Assembly: GCF_017571495.1 (NCBI RefSeq)
Contig: NZ_JAGETZ010000001.1
Span: 744,001 to 808,000, forward strand
DNA length: 64,000 bases
Direction of reading: 5' to 3'
Source: Hymenobacter negativus
Lineage (GTDB): Bacteria > Bacteroidota > Bacteroidia > Cytophagales > Hymenobacteraceae
Each line of letters starts with the position of its first letter. Position 1 is the first letter of the stretch. Below the pieces are notes generated by a model that did no database searches, was not told where the DNA came from, and was given only the letters and a program-made list of their open reading frames with translations. Of this stretch, positions 51,298 through 60,101 are shown piece by piece. The translations under genes and the position numbers were made by a program.

Positions 51298-52605
51298 ATG
51301 CCCACCCTTCACGACCACGCCCACATCGGCGGCCAACACCTGCGCCCCGAAAGTTTGATGATGAGCTACGGCTACACCCCCGCCTGGAGCGAGGGCGCCA
51401 TCAAACCGCCCATCTTCCAAACCTCCACCTTCGTTTTTAAAAGCGCCGAGGAAGGCAAAGCCTACTTCGAGCTGGCGTATGGCTTGCGCCAGGCCAACCC
51501 CGACGAGGAAATGGGCCTCATCTACTCCCGCCTCAACAATCCCAGCCTGGAGATTCTGGAGCACCGCCTCACCCTCTGGGACGGCGCCGAGGAGGCGGCC
51601 AGCTTCGCCAGCGGCATGGCCGCCATCAGCACCACGCTGCTGGCCCTGCTCAAGCCCGGCGATGTGGTGCTGCACTCCGAGCCCGTGTACGGCGGCTCCG
51701 ATTTCTTCCTCAAGAACGTACTGCCCAAGTTCGGCATCACCGCCGTGGGCTTCCGCCCCACCGCCACCCCGGAGGAGCTCACTGCCCAGGTGGCCGGCAT
51801 CGAGCAGGGCCGCCTGGCCATGATTTTCGTGGAAACCCCCGCCAACCCCACCAACCACCTCGTCGACCTGGAAGCCTGTGCCGCCCTGGCCCGCCAGCAC
51901 GGCACCACGGAGCACCCCATCCGCCTGGTGGTCGATAACACCTTCCTCGGGCCCGTCTTTCAGCATCCCATCAAACACGGGGCCGACGTGGTGCTCTACT
52001 CGGCCACCAAGTTTTTGGGCGGCCATTCCGACCTCATCGCCGGTGCGGCCCTGGCCAGCAAGCCCCTCATGAAGGAGATAAAAGCCATGCGCACCTTCAT
52101 GGGCACCATGTGCGACCCCAACACCGGCTGGATGCTCATGCGCTCGCTCGAAACCCTGAAGCTGCGCATGGAGCGCGCCGCCCAGAGTGCCCAGCTCATT
52201 GCCGATTGGCTGCGCCAGCACCCGCTGGTGGCCCGCACCTACTACCTCACCCACCTGGAGCACAGCCCCGCCCAGCAGGACATCTACCGCCGCCACTGCC
52301 TCTCGCCCGGCTCCATGATTTCGTTCGACATCAAAGGCGGCGAGCCCGAAGCCTTCCGCTTCCTCAACGCCCTGCGCCTCATCAAGCTGGCCGTAAGCCT
52401 CGGCGGCACCGAAAGCCTCGCCGAGCACCCCGCCACCATGACGCACTCCGACATTTCCGTCCCCGAGCAAGCCGAAATGGGCATCACCCCTCAAATGATA
52501 CGCCTCAGCATCGGCGTAGAAGATGCCCGCGACCTAATGCTGGACCTGGGCCAGGCCTTCGAGGCCGTGGGCGTGGCGCAAGAGCGAGAGCTGGAACTGG
52601 CGTAA
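51298..52605 (+). CDS. Cys/Met-metabolism PLP enzyme (trans-sulfuration family)
   Basis: A 435-residue fold-type I PLP enzyme of the cystathionine gamma-synthase / methionine gamma-lyase group. It shows TSTFVFKSAEEG, IYSRLNNPSLEILE, FASGMAAISTTLLALLKPGDVVL, PVYGGSDFF, ETPANPTNHLVD, VVDNTFLGPVFQHPI and YSATKFLGGHSDLIAG with the PLP lysine. The C-terminus SLGGTESLAEHPATMTHSDI is typical. Whether it makes or breaks a C-S bond is unclear; methionine gamma-lyase is my best guess. The start at 51298 is supported by family N-termini. Confidence 0.88.
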   Translation: MPTLHDHAHIGGQHLRPESLMMSYGYTPAWSEGAIKPPIFQTSTFVFKSAEEGKAYFELAYGLRQANPDEEMGLIYSRLNNPSLEILEHRLTLWDGAEEAASFASGMAAISTTLLALLKPGDVVLHSEPVYGGSDFFLKNVLPKFGITAVGFRPTATPEELTAQVAGIEQGRLAMIFVETPANPTNHLVDLEACAALARQHGTTEHPIRLVVDNTFLGPVFQHPIKHGADVVLYSATKFLGGHSDLIAGAALASKPLMKEIKAMRTFMGTMCDPNTGWMLMRSLETLKLRMERAAQSAQLIADWLRQHPLVARTYYLTHLEHSPAQQDIYRRHCLSPGSMISFDIKGGEPEAFRFLNALRLIKLAVSLGGTESLAEHPATMTHSDISVPEQAEMGITPQMIRLSIGVEDARDLMLDLGQAFEAVGVAQERELELA

Positions 52606-52619
52606 AGGCAGCGCTCAAT

Positions 52620-53060
52620 ATGGATACAATACAGCCTGAAGTCAGATTTGAAATTCCGGCAGGACAGCCAACGCCCGAACTGACGATGGCAGTAGCCATT
52701 AATAGGGTAGTAGTAGCGCCGAACTTTTCAATTGATATCCTGGCCCTTTACAATTCAGCCCAGGAATCGGGCGAGCATTTTATCTGGACCTGTTCCTGTG
52801 GAGTGCCAGAGTGCGCTGGCATCTATCATGGAATCCAGGTTTCGCTCTTCCATAACTCAGTAGTTTGGCAAGTACCCAAAATACCTTTCGAAAAAATGAC
52901 CCGATTCGAATTTAGCAGGACTGCTTACGTGGCCGCTGTTATAAATGGATTACACGAATACGTCAGGTATTTCAAATCCTACCGAGCAACCGGAATCGAA
53001 TTTGATACTGTCCCTCAGTGGCAACTAAGCGAAGTGATGGATAAAATGACCGCCCGTTAA
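52620..53060 (+). CDS. Hypothetical protein with a CSCGxxEC motif
   Basis: A 146-residue soluble protein starting MDTIQPEVRFEIPAGQPTPE. It has a cysteine cluster, WTCSCGVPECAGIYHGIQV (about 58-76), then VVWQVPKIPFEKMTRFEFSR and a helical tail. The CxC...C pattern could bind metal. I recognise no family. It lies 14 bases after the trans-sulfuration gene and may be co-transcribed. Its codon choice is visibly more AT-rich than its neighbours. Confidence 0.6.
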   Translation: MDTIQPEVRFEIPAGQPTPELTMAVAINRVVVAPNFSIDILALYNSAQESGEHFIWTCSCGVPECAGIYHGIQVSLFHNSVVWQVPKIPFEKMTRFEFSRTAYVAAVINGLHEYVRYFKSYRATGIEFDTVPQWQLSEVMDKMTAR

Positions 53061-53082
53061 TTTCGCTAATCGATTCAACGCC

Positions 53083-53118
53083 AAAGAGCCGGCCGCTTCA
53101 TCAGTGGCCGGCTCTTTT
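53083..53118 (+). terminator. Intrinsic terminator
   Basis: AAAGAGCCGGCC and GGCCGGCTCTTTT form a 12-base stem with an 11-base loop, 22 bases after the stop of the 52620 gene. Confidence 0.88.
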
Positions 53119-53202
53119 ACATGATGCCCCCGACGGGCGCGTATTCAGCACAACGCAACTCGCCCCCGTTGCGGGGAGTAGGGAATAGAAACCCCAACCA
53201 CT

Positions 53203-54054
53203 ATGGACCAACCGCCGCCCAAGCCTAACACGTCCACCGGTTCCGCCGCTCGTAGCATCCTGCTGGTAGTGGGTCTGTGCCTGATGGGCATGGCAGTGTG
53301 GCTTTTTTCCATTCTGTATTTCCTCTTCATCTTCTGCGTGCCCCTCTACATAGCAGGGGCCGTGCTGGTGCTGGTGTCGGGGCCGAAGCCGCCAGCGTGG
53401 CTCAAGGTGCTGGCCATTTTGTTTCCCATCCTGGCCTGGTTTGGCACGGCCGTAGTGAGCCAACGGCTGGCCAAAAAGCAGCCTGCCGCCACCTTCCTCA
53501 TTCCCGACGGCTACGAAGGCCCCGTGCTGCTGGTGCTGGGCGAGCCCTGCGGCCTGCCCCCCGAAAAGGTCGACGGACGCCTCATCTACCACGTGCCCGC
53601 CAACGGCATCGTTATCACCCAAAACCCAGCCTGGGACTCCAACGCCCCCGAAAACCAGTACCCCAACGAAGGCTACTACAGCACCTCCGACAACGAATAC
53701 TACGTGGTGGACCGCGCCGGCAAGCACCTGCGCGAACTCACGGAGCTATCCGAAAACTACGACGACGACCCCAACGCTGCCCCGTACTCCACCACCTCGT
53801 GGACGAGCCTGGGCCGCGACGACGTGGGCGTGTTTCCCCAAAGTCCTATCATCTTCTCCCCCACCGACGACTCGACCCGCTACGACTTCCAGGAGTTCAA
53901 CGTCAGCAGCTTCGCCCGCCTCCACCAACAGGAGAACAACGAACGCAGCAGCACGCAACGCGACATCGCCGACCGCCTGGTAGCGCAGTGCCGGCAGCGC
54001 GGCGGCCGCCCGTCGGCCCGCGTGCCCATACCCGCCGACACTACCGCTCTGTAG
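53203..54054 (+). CDS. Membrane-anchored protein, DUF6843-like domain
   Basis: A 283-residue protein. Two or three membrane helices lie between about 17 and 85 (ILLVVGLCLMGMAVWLFSILYFLF, VPLYIAGAVLVLV, VLAILFPILAWFGTAVV). The soluble part starts FLIPDGYEGPVLLVLGEPCGLPPEKVDGRLIYHVPANGIVITQN, which resembles DUF6843-type domains of Bacteroidetes. Acidic stretches follow (SENYDDDPNAAP). Function unknown. A terminator follows 23 bases after the stop. Confidence 0.65.
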   Translation: MDQPPPKPNTSTGSAARSILLVVGLCLMGMAVWLFSILYFLFIFCVPLYIAGAVLVLVSGPKPPAWLKVLAILFPILAWFGTAVVSQRLAKKQPAATFLIPDGYEGPVLLVLGEPCGLPPEKVDGRLIYHVPANGIVITQNPAWDSNAPENQYPNEGYYSTSDNEYYVVDRAGKHLRELTELSENYDDDPNAAPYSTTSWTSLGRDDVGVFPQSPIIFSPTDDSTRYDFQEFNVSSFARLHQQENNERSSTQRDIADRLVAQCRQRGGRPSARVPIPADTTAL

Positions 54055-54076
54055 CCCCGCCGCATTAGGCACTACG

Positions 54077-54114
54077 AAAAGAGCCTGCCGCTGATGAAGC
54101 GGCAGGCTCTTTTT
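54077..54114. terminator. Bidirectional terminator
   Basis: AAAAGAGCCTGCCGC and GCGGCAGGCTCTTTTT form a 15-base stem with a seven-base loop. It serves the 53203 gene and the convergent LuxR gene. Confidence 0.9.
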
Positions 54115-54156
54115 GCTTTTATTTTTCGATGTCGTCCGGCTGCCCGGGCCACTCAC

Positions 54157-54909
54157 TCAATTGCCCGCTACCACCCGCAGACAGGCAGCTGTGCGGTTGT
54201 CGACCCCCAGCTTGGCATAGATGCTTTGCAGGTGATTTTGGACGGTACGAGGGCTGATGCGGCACCAGTGCCCGATTTCCTTGTCGGTGCGGCCCAGGGC
54301 GAGTTGATGAACGATTTCAGCTTCCCGGGGCGTGAGGCCGAAATGCACTTGGACTGCCGCCGGGTCTGGTGCGGCCTGGCGCCTTGGCAACTGGCTCAGG
54401 CGCAGCAGCCCGGCCACGTGAGGCCGCACAAAGCCGAGCAGAATTCGTTCGCCATCGGTAAAATCGCGGCGACGCCGGAACAAGGCCCCCGTCACCAGCC
54501 CCTGGCCCGGCACCGGCACGGCCAGCATCAGGTGGTGGGTGAGGGCGCTGGCGCGGTACAGGTGGTTGTATAAGTCGGTGCGGGCAAACTGGGCCACTGT
54601 CACAAAGTCGCTGGTGCGCAGCGGCACCACGCTTTGCTTGACAATGAGTTCCGAAAACAACGGATGCTGCGACAGCAGCGGCCCCGTTTCCGCCAGTTTC
54701 TCTTCCGTGAACAAATGCTGCGGCCACGCGCCCAGAAACCTCGCCCCGCCCTGTTGGTCAAATAAATCAAAGCACACCGCTTCGGCCCCGAACAATCCCT
54801 GCAGGGCCGCCGCCAGCCGGTCGAACAGCGTGGCTGGGTCGGGCTGCGCATAGAGGGCCGCCAGCGCGTCGCTGAGCTGACTGGCGTGGTGGAGGCTAAG
54901 AACTTGCAT
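54157..54909 (-). CDS. LuxR/GerE-type transcriptional regulator
   Basis: A 250-residue regulator. The N-terminal 175 residues look like a GAF-type sensor (DRLAAALQGLFGAEAVCFDLFDQQG). The C-terminal helix-turn-helix is LTPREAEIVHQLALGRTDKEIGHWCRISPRTVQNHLQSIYAKLGVDNRTAACLRV, a textbook LuxR domain. It lacks a receiver domain, so it is not a normal response regulator. It is divergent from the secreted repeat protein at 55067, which it could control. Confidence 0.9.
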   Translation of the reverse strand: MQVLSLHHASQLSDALAALYAQPDPATLFDRLAAALQGLFGAEAVCFDLFDQQGGARFLGAWPQHLFTEEKLAETGPLLSQHPLFSELIVKQSVVPLRTSDFVTVAQFARTDLYNHLYRASALTHHLMLAVPVPGQGLVTGALFRRRRDFTDGERILLGFVRPHVAGLLRLSQLPRRQAAPDPAAVQVHFGLTPREAEIVHQLALGRTDKEIGHWCRISPRTVQNHLQSIYAKLGVDNRTAACLRVVAGN

Positions 54910-55066
54910 GAAAGGTACGAGGCCGAAATACGCCCTGCCGGCTTACGAATATACGGCGCCCCCCTGGGTAATCTTACCTATTTCTGCGGCTGAAAACGGC
55001 CAATAGTTTTGAGGATTGATTTGAAACCATGCGTGGAGGCGGGCCCGCGTTGCTATCCCTTTCCTT

Positions 55067-57094
55067 ATGAAATCATCTTTTCGCTTGTTGGCCCTCGTGG
55101 CCGCCGGCAGCCTGGCCGGCCACCGGGCCACCGCTCAAAGCGTCGGCATCGGCACCACCGCGCCCGATGCCAAATCCGCTCTGGAAATTCGGGCCACCGA
55201 CAAGGGCCTGCTCATTCCGCGTCTCACGCAAGCCCAACGCCTGGCCATCACCTCGCCCCCACAAGGCCTGATGGTCTACCAAACCGACGGTTCGGCCTCG
55301 GGCGGGGCGCAAACCGGCTTCTGGTACTATGTCGGCACCGGCGGCTGGGTGTACCTCGATGCGGCCAGCGGTAGTGGTGGCCTCACGTTGCCCTATTCCG
55401 GCACAGCCAGCACCATCGGCAGCGTGTTTCAAATCACCAACTCCGGAGGCGGAATTGGCCTGCGCGGGGCCTCGGCCAGTGGGCAGGGCGTGGTGGGCCG
55501 CGTGAACGGCACCGGGACCGGCCAGGGCGTGGTCGGCGTGAAAGGTACCACCGTACCCAACATTGAGGACGCGGGCGTGGTAGGCCTGGCTGACGCCGAC
55601 TACGCCGTGTACGGAGCCAGCAACAGCAATTCGGCCGTGGTGGCCACCACCAACGCCCGGGGCGCGGGCCAAGCCGCGGTGGTGGGCACGGCCGTCAACG
55701 CGACCAGCGGCACACTGGCGGCGGGCGTCAGCGGCAGCAGCAACGCCGACGACAACTCCACGGGCGGGGTGGTAGGCACCAACTACGGGGGCGGCGCGGC
55801 AGTAGGCGTGCTGGGCCAAACCAGCAACGGCTACGGCGTGCGCGGCACAGCTTCGGCCGCGGGCGGCTACGGGGTGAGCGGCGTCGCCACCGACAGCTAC
55901 GGCGTGACGGGCACGAGCAGCAGCGGCGTGGGCACCTACGGCATCAGCACCAGCAACAGCGGGGTGCAGGGATACAGCACCAGCAGCTACGGCGTGCAGG
56001 GCACCACCGCCGCGGGGGCCAGCAACGGCGCGGGCGTATTTGGCAGCAGCACCAACGGCGGCGTGGGCGTACTGGGTACTACCACTACCAGTTCGGCTGT
56101 GCGCGGGGTGGCCAGCGGCAGCAGCGGCTGGGGCATCAACGGCTCTGCCAGTGGCAATAGTGGCCGGGCGCTCAACGGCTTTGCCTCGGGCACGGCCGAC
56201 GGGCTAGTAGTGCAAGTCAGTGGCACCGGCCGCGCTGGCTACTTTAGTCAAAGCAATAGCGCCAGCACCGGCAACGCCGTCGAAATCATCACCTCTGGCA
56301 CAAATAGCGCAAAAGCCGGCCTGTATATCATCCATCCCAATGCCTCTAGCCTCGGCTCCAATAGTTATAACCGCGGCCTCGTCGTGGTCGATGCCGGCGG
56401 CAATTCCATCCTGACTGCCAACTCCGACGAGTTGACCCTTGCACAGCAGGGCAGCACGCCGGGCGTTACGCTGAGTCCTTTTGGTGGAGCGTTTTACAAC
56501 CTTGGCAACACCGCCAGCACCCCCCTGGTGGTATCGGCCACGGCGGGCAGCGCCAACAACGGCGCCTTCTCCGTAAGCGTTATGCAAGGCAAAGCAGCTA
56601 ATTTTCTCGGAAACGTGCAGGTTCAAGGCACGTTGGCCAAGAGCGGCGGTTCCTTCAAAATCGACCACCCGCTGGACCCCGAAAACCAGTACCTCTACCA
56701 CTCATTTGTGGAAAGCCCCGACATGATGAACGTCTACAACGGCAACATCACGCTCAACGCCCAAGGAGAAGCCACGGTGCAACTGCCCGACTGGTTCGAG
56801 GCCCTCAACCGCGACTTCCGCTATCAACTCACGCCCATTGGCGCGGCCTTCACGCCTTACGTGCTGGCCGAAGTGGCCGGCAACCGGTTCCGCATTGCCG
56901 GCCAGCCCGGCGGGAAAGTAAGTTGGCAGGTCACGGGCATTCGCCACGACAAGTGGGCCGACGAAAACCGCATTCCCGTAGTCGAGCCAAAAGAGCCCGA
57001 AAACCGGGGCAAGTATCTGGTGCCAGCCGCCTACGGCCGCCCCGCCAGTCAGGGCATCGGCTACCGCTCCAAGCCCGAAGCCGCCCGCCGCTAG
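55067..57094 (+). CDS. Secreted fibre-like repeat protein
   Basis: A 675-residue exported protein. The signal peptide ends near ATAQ. The head GIGTTAPDAKSALEIRATDKGLLIPRLTQAQRLAI is a common Bacteroidetes module. Residues about 120-420 form many imperfect GVxG repeats (YGVSGVATDSYGVTGTSSSGVGTYGISTSNSG...), like phage tail fibres or beta-helical adhesins. The C-terminal domain (about 525-650) is a known widespread module: SGGSFKIDHPLDPENQYLYHSFVESPDMMNVYNG and WFEALNRDFRYQLTPIG. No T9SS sorting tail is obvious. It is probably a surface or extracellular structural protein. Confidence 0.75.
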   Translation: MKSSFRLLALVAAGSLAGHRATAQSVGIGTTAPDAKSALEIRATDKGLLIPRLTQAQRLAITSPPQGLMVYQTDGSASGGAQTGFWYYVGTGGWVYLDAASGSGGLTLPYSGTASTIGSVFQITNSGGGIGLRGASASGQGVVGRVNGTGTGQGVVGVKGTTVPNIEDAGVVGLADADYAVYGASNSNSAVVATTNARGAGQAAVVGTAVNATSGTLAAGVSGSSNADDNSTGGVVGTNYGGGAAVGVLGQTSNGYGVRGTASAAGGYGVSGVATDSYGVTGTSSSGVGTYGISTSNSGVQGYSTSSYGVQGTTAAGASNGAGVFGSSTNGGVGVLGTTTTSSAVRGVASGSSGWGINGSASGNSGRALNGFASGTADGLVVQVSGTGRAGYFSQSNSASTGNAVEIITSGTNSAKAGLYIIHPNASSLGSNSYNRGLVVVDAGGNSILTANSDELTLAQQGSTPGVTLSPFGGAFYNLGNTASTPLVVSATAGSANNGAFSVSVMQGKAANFLGNVQVQGTLAKSGGSFKIDHPLDPENQYLYHSFVESPDMMNVYNGNITLNAQGEATVQLPDWFEALNRDFRYQLTPIGAAFTPYVLAEVAGNRFRIAGQPGGKVSWQVTGIRHDKWADENRIPVVEPKEPENRGKYLVPAAYGRPASQGIGYRSKPEAARR

Positions 57095-57110
57095 CCACCT
57101 CCCAACCAGC

Positions 57111-57147
57111 AAAAAAGCCCGCCGCTGAATAACAGCGGCGGGCTTTT
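57111..57147. terminator. Bidirectional terminator
   Basis: AAAAGCCCGCCGCTG and CAGCGGCGGGCTTTT form a perfect stem with a short loop. It lies between the convergent fibre gene and the deoxyhypusine-synthase-like gene. Confidence 0.9.
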
Positions 57148-57167
57148 CGCATTGTTATGAAGCCAGC

Positions 57168-58139
57168 TTACTGCCCCAGCACGATGGCGAACACCAGCGG
57201 GGCCACGATGGTGGCGTCCGACTCGATGATGAATTTCGGGGTTTTCTCGCCCAGCTTGCCCCAGGTGATTTTCTCGTTGGGCACGGCGCCGGAGTAGCTG
57301 CCGTAGCTGGTGGTGGAGTCCGAAATCTGGCAGAAGTAGCCCCACAGCGGCACCTCGTGGCGCTGCAAGTCCTGGTGCAGCATGGGCACCACGCAGATGG
57401 GGAAGTCACCGGCAATGCCGCCGCCAATCTGGAAGAAGCCAATTTTGCTTTCCTCCGTCGCGGTTTTGGTGTACCAGTCAGCCAGATACATCATGTACTG
57501 GATGCCCGTCTTCATGGTGTGCACATTCTTGATGTCGCCCGAAATCACGTGGCCGGCGTAGATGTTGCCGAGCGTGGAATCTTCCCAGCCGGGGCAGATG
57601 ATGGGCAGGTTTTTCTCGGCCGCGGCCAGCATCCAGGAGTTTTTGGGGTCAATCTGGTAGTACTGCTCCAGGTCGCCCGACTTCAGAATCTGGTAGAAGA
57701 ATTCGTGTGGGAAGTATGCCTCACCGGCTTGGTCGGCCTTTTCCCAGTGCTTGAGCACGGTGTGCTCGATGCGGCGCATGGCCTCCTCTTCGGGGATGCA
57801 GGTATCGGTCACGCGGTTCATGTGGCGCTTCAGCAACTCGTGCTCATCGGCGGCGGTGAGGTCGCGGTAGTGCGGCACCCGCTCGTAGAAGTCGTGGGCT
57901 ACGAGGTTGAAGATGTCTTCTTCCAGGTTGGCACCGGTACAGCTGATAATCTGCACCTTATCCTGCCGAATCAGCTCGGCCAGCTGGATGCCCATTTCGG
58001 CGGTGCTCATGGCGCCGGCCAGGGTTATCATCATCTTGCCGCCATCGGCGAGGTGCTTGTTGTAGCCATCGGCCGCATCCACAAGGGCAGCAGCGTTGAA
58101 ATGGCGGAAGTGGTGGCGGATGAAGTTGGTGATTTGCAT
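57168..58139 (-). CDS. Deoxyhypusine synthase-like protein
   Basis: A 323-residue NAD-dependent enzyme of the deoxyhypusine/homospermidine synthase family. It has FIRHHFRHFNAAALVDAADGY, ITLAGAMSTAEMG, IISCTGANLEEDIFNLVAHDFY, PIICPGWEDSTLGN, QIGGGIAGDFPICVVPM and SGAVPNEKITWGKL, which carries the active-site lysine. In eukaryotes and archaea the enzyme modifies eIF5A. Bacteria lack eIF5A, and bacterial members more likely make a polyamine such as homospermidine. No polyamine genes are adjacent here. Confidence 0.88.
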   Translation of the reverse strand: MQITNFIRHHFRHFNAAALVDAADGYNKHLADGGKMMITLAGAMSTAEMGIQLAELIRQDKVQIISCTGANLEEDIFNLVAHDFYERVPHYRDLTAADEHELLKRHMNRVTDTCIPEEEAMRRIEHTVLKHWEKADQAGEAYFPHEFFYQILKSGDLEQYYQIDPKNSWMLAAAEKNLPIICPGWEDSTLGNIYAGHVISGDIKNVHTMKTGIQYMMYLADWYTKTATEESKIGFFQIGGGIAGDFPICVVPMLHQDLQRHEVPLWGYFCQISDSTTSYGSYSGAVPNEKITWGKLGEKTPKFIIESDATIVAPLVFAIVLGQ

Positions 58140-58172
58140 GGGTTGGGGGAATTGTTGTCTGTAATAATTGAA

Positions 58173-58272
58173 CGTTGTGCTGAGCGTAGCCGAAGCATCT
58201 CGCTCGCACCGCAGTAATCAATACCGATTGCAGCGGTGCGAGCGAGATGCTTCGGCTACGCTCAGCATGACG
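58173..58272. repeat. Perfect 35-base inverted repeat, REP-like
   Basis: The arms at 58178-58212 and 58233-58267 are exact reverse complements (TGCTGAGCGTAGCCGAAGCA and on), with a 20-base loop; pairing continues imperfectly to 58173 and 58272. It stands between the deoxyhypusine-synthase-like gene and hslV. The GAAGCATCTCGC core is shared with 14099-14185. Confidence 0.85.
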
Positions 58273-58298
58273 TCCGGGTTGGCTGTGCAACTGAGAGC

Positions 58299-58841
58299 CT
58301 ACGAGGGCGACTCAATCATCAGGTTATGATTGGTGTAAATGCAGATGTCGGCCGCGATGTGCAGGCCTTCTTCCACCATCTGCCGGGCTGATAAATGCGG
58401 CGCGTGCTTCTTCAGCGCCAGCGCGGCTGCCTGGGCATACATCGCGCCCGAGCCGATGGCGGCCACGTCGGAGTCGGGCTCCAATACGTCGCCGGTGCCA
58501 CTGAGGATGAGCAGCTCGTCTTTGTCGGCCACCACCATCATGGCTTCCAGCTTGCGCAGGTACTGGTCTTTGCGCCAATCTTTGGCCAGCTCGATGGCAG
58601 CGCGCTTGAGGTTGCCGCCGTAGCTGGTCAGCTTCTCGTCGAAGCGGTCGAGCAGCATGAAGGCATCGGCCGTGGAACCGGCAAAACCAGTCACGACTTT
58701 GCCATCCTGCAGCTTGCGAATTTTACGCACATTGTTTTTGGCCACGTGCTTGTCCATGGTGGCCTGGCCGTCGGCTCCTACGGCGATTTCGCCGTTGTGG
58801 CGAATGCCGAGGACGGTAGTAGAGCGGATTTTTGCTTGCAT
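58299..58841 (-). CDS. hslV: ATP-dependent protease proteolytic subunit HslV
   Basis: HslV is the peptidase ring of the HslUV protease. The 180-residue protein begins MQAKIRSTTVLGIRHNGE and would be trimmed to the catalytic threonine Thr8. GADGQATMDKHVAKNNVRKIRKL, GFAGSTADAF, AMMVVADKDELLILSGTGDVLEPDSDVAAIGSG and YTNHN complete the family pattern. A start at 58859 adds six residues. HslU is not adjacent, as is usual in Bacteroidetes. Confidence 0.94.
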   Translation of the reverse strand: MQAKIRSTTVLGIRHNGEIAVGADGQATMDKHVAKNNVRKIRKLQDGKVVTGFAGSTADAFMLLDRFDEKLTSYGGNLKRAAIELAKDWRKDQYLRKLEAMMVVADKDELLILSGTGDVLEPDSDVAAIGSGAMYAQAAALALKKHAPHLSARQMVEEGLHIAADICIYTNHNLMIESPS

Positions 58842-58848
58842 AAGGGCG

Positions 58849-58856
58849 CAAAAATA
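58849..58856 (-). promoter_or_regulatory. TAnnTTTG -7 box of hslV
   Basis: TATTTTTG on the minus strand matches the consensus and ends seven bases before the ATG at 58841, giving a very short leader. No clear -33 element. Confidence 0.4.
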
Positions 58857-58916
58857 CAACGTCCTTCCTCCCCCATCAGCCCTAAAGTCGATTCGTTACT
58901 TATCCAATAATCGTTA

Positions 58917-60002
58917 TCAGCGGCCCGATGGCTTTTGGCTGACGGCATCGCTGGCCCACGCAAACAGGCGAACCCACTGGGGTCGTTGCTTCTCCAGTAA
59001 CAACCCGATGGCTACCGCCAGGAAAATAACGGTCGCCGTTGCCACCCCGAGTTGCCCGAAATCATTGGCTTGCAATCCGAATAAGACCCGCCACAGCACC
59101 AGCAGTGGGAAATGCAGCGTGTAGATTGGAAATGACAAATCGGCGATAGCGCGCAGGGATTTTGACCAGCTCCGGCCTTCCAGGCCCGGTCCGGCTGGCA
59201 AACACCAGATGGCCAAGGCGCAAATTCCACCCACCAGCCAATCCGTCAAAAACTGGCCGGCCATGAACAGCGGTTGGTCGCCCACTGTCATTGGCAGGGC
59301 CGGCAAATACGCCACCGCAACTGCCAGCACGCCAAATAAGCTGCCCACCAGCAGCCACGCAACCCCAGCGGAAAGACGATTCCGGGGCAAACGGTAGGCC
59401 GCCACGCCAAACAGCCAGATAGGCAGCAACAATAGAATCTTGGGGCCGGCAACGACGCCCGCCGCTAGCAGTGCCCAGCGTGCCCACCGCCGGCCGCTTC
59501 CGTAACACCAAATGCCAAAAAGTATGTAGTACCAGAATTCGTAGCTCAACGACCAGAGCGGAGAATTGAGGGGCGGAGCAGCTGACAAACTCCCGGATTC
59601 ATTCAGAAAAAGGGCGCTCATCACATAGCGCAGCCCCGCGTGCTCCCTTACATAACGCGCTGTGAGTGCCGCGTCGCCGTGCACCACCACCTCTACCAGC
59701 GCTGTAAGTAGCAGCGCTGGCACCAGCACAGCATACAGCCGACTCAAGCGGGCCACGGCGTAGCGACGCGCTCCACGATTATTTGTGGCTGTAGTAAAGG
59801 CAATAACGTAGCCCGAGATAACAAAAAATATGACTACTGCCGCATGCGACATCTTGCCCAGCGCGCTGTGAGCCGCCGGATAGCTTGTCAGCCACTGCCC
59901 ACTGGCGTGAAACACCACCACTACCAATGCTGCTACAATGCGCAGCACATCGAGCCCCACGCTGGTGCTGGCGCTCATTTCCTGGCGCGGGGCAGTAGTC
60001 AT
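58917..60002 (-). CDS. Acyltransferase 3 family membrane protein
   Basis: A 361-residue integral membrane protein with about ten helices. The N-terminal motif GLDVLRIVAALVVVVFHASGQW holds the catalytic-type histidine after the first helix, followed by AAVVIFFVISGYVIAFTT and RRYAVARLSRLYAVLVPALLLTAL. Family members acetylate or acylate exported polysaccharides, peptidoglycan or lipids. The acceptor is unknown. A terminator lies upstream, and no glycan genes are nearby. Confidence 0.88.
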   Translation of the reverse strand: MTTAPRQEMSASTSVGLDVLRIVAALVVVVFHASGQWLTSYPAAHSALGKMSHAAVVIFFVISGYVIAFTTATNNRGARRYAVARLSRLYAVLVPALLLTALVEVVVHGDAALTARYVREHAGLRYVMSALFLNESGSLSAAPPLNSPLWSLSYEFWYYILFGIWCYGSGRRWARWALLAAGVVAGPKILLLLPIWLFGVAAYRLPRNRLSAGVAWLLVGSLFGVLAVAVAYLPALPMTVGDQPLFMAGQFLTDWLVGGICALAIWCLPAGPGLEGRSWSKSLRAIADLSFPIYTLHFPLLVLWRVLFGLQANDFGQLGVATATVIFLAVAIGLLLEKQRPQWVRLFAWASDAVSQKPSGR

Positions 60003-60052
60003 ATTAGTTAGATTATGCAGAACAGGGTGGGCTTATCCCGATGCATTTTGGC

Positions 60053-60088
60053 AAAAAAAAACCAGCCCGCAAAGGCTGGTTTTTTTTG
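60053..60088. terminator. Strong bidirectional terminator
   Basis: AAAAAAAACCAGCC and GGCTGGTTTTTTTT form a symmetric hairpin with a short loop. It lies after the pyruvate dehydrogenase E2 gene on the minus strand and before the acyltransferase gene. Confidence 0.92.
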
Positions 60089-60101
60089 GTTAATATCAGG
60101 C

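Noticed and set aside
51241-52494. 417-codon frame opposite the trans-sulfuration gene
   Set aside because: It is a shadow of the real PLP enzyme; composition is Gly/His/Val-rich with no family motif.
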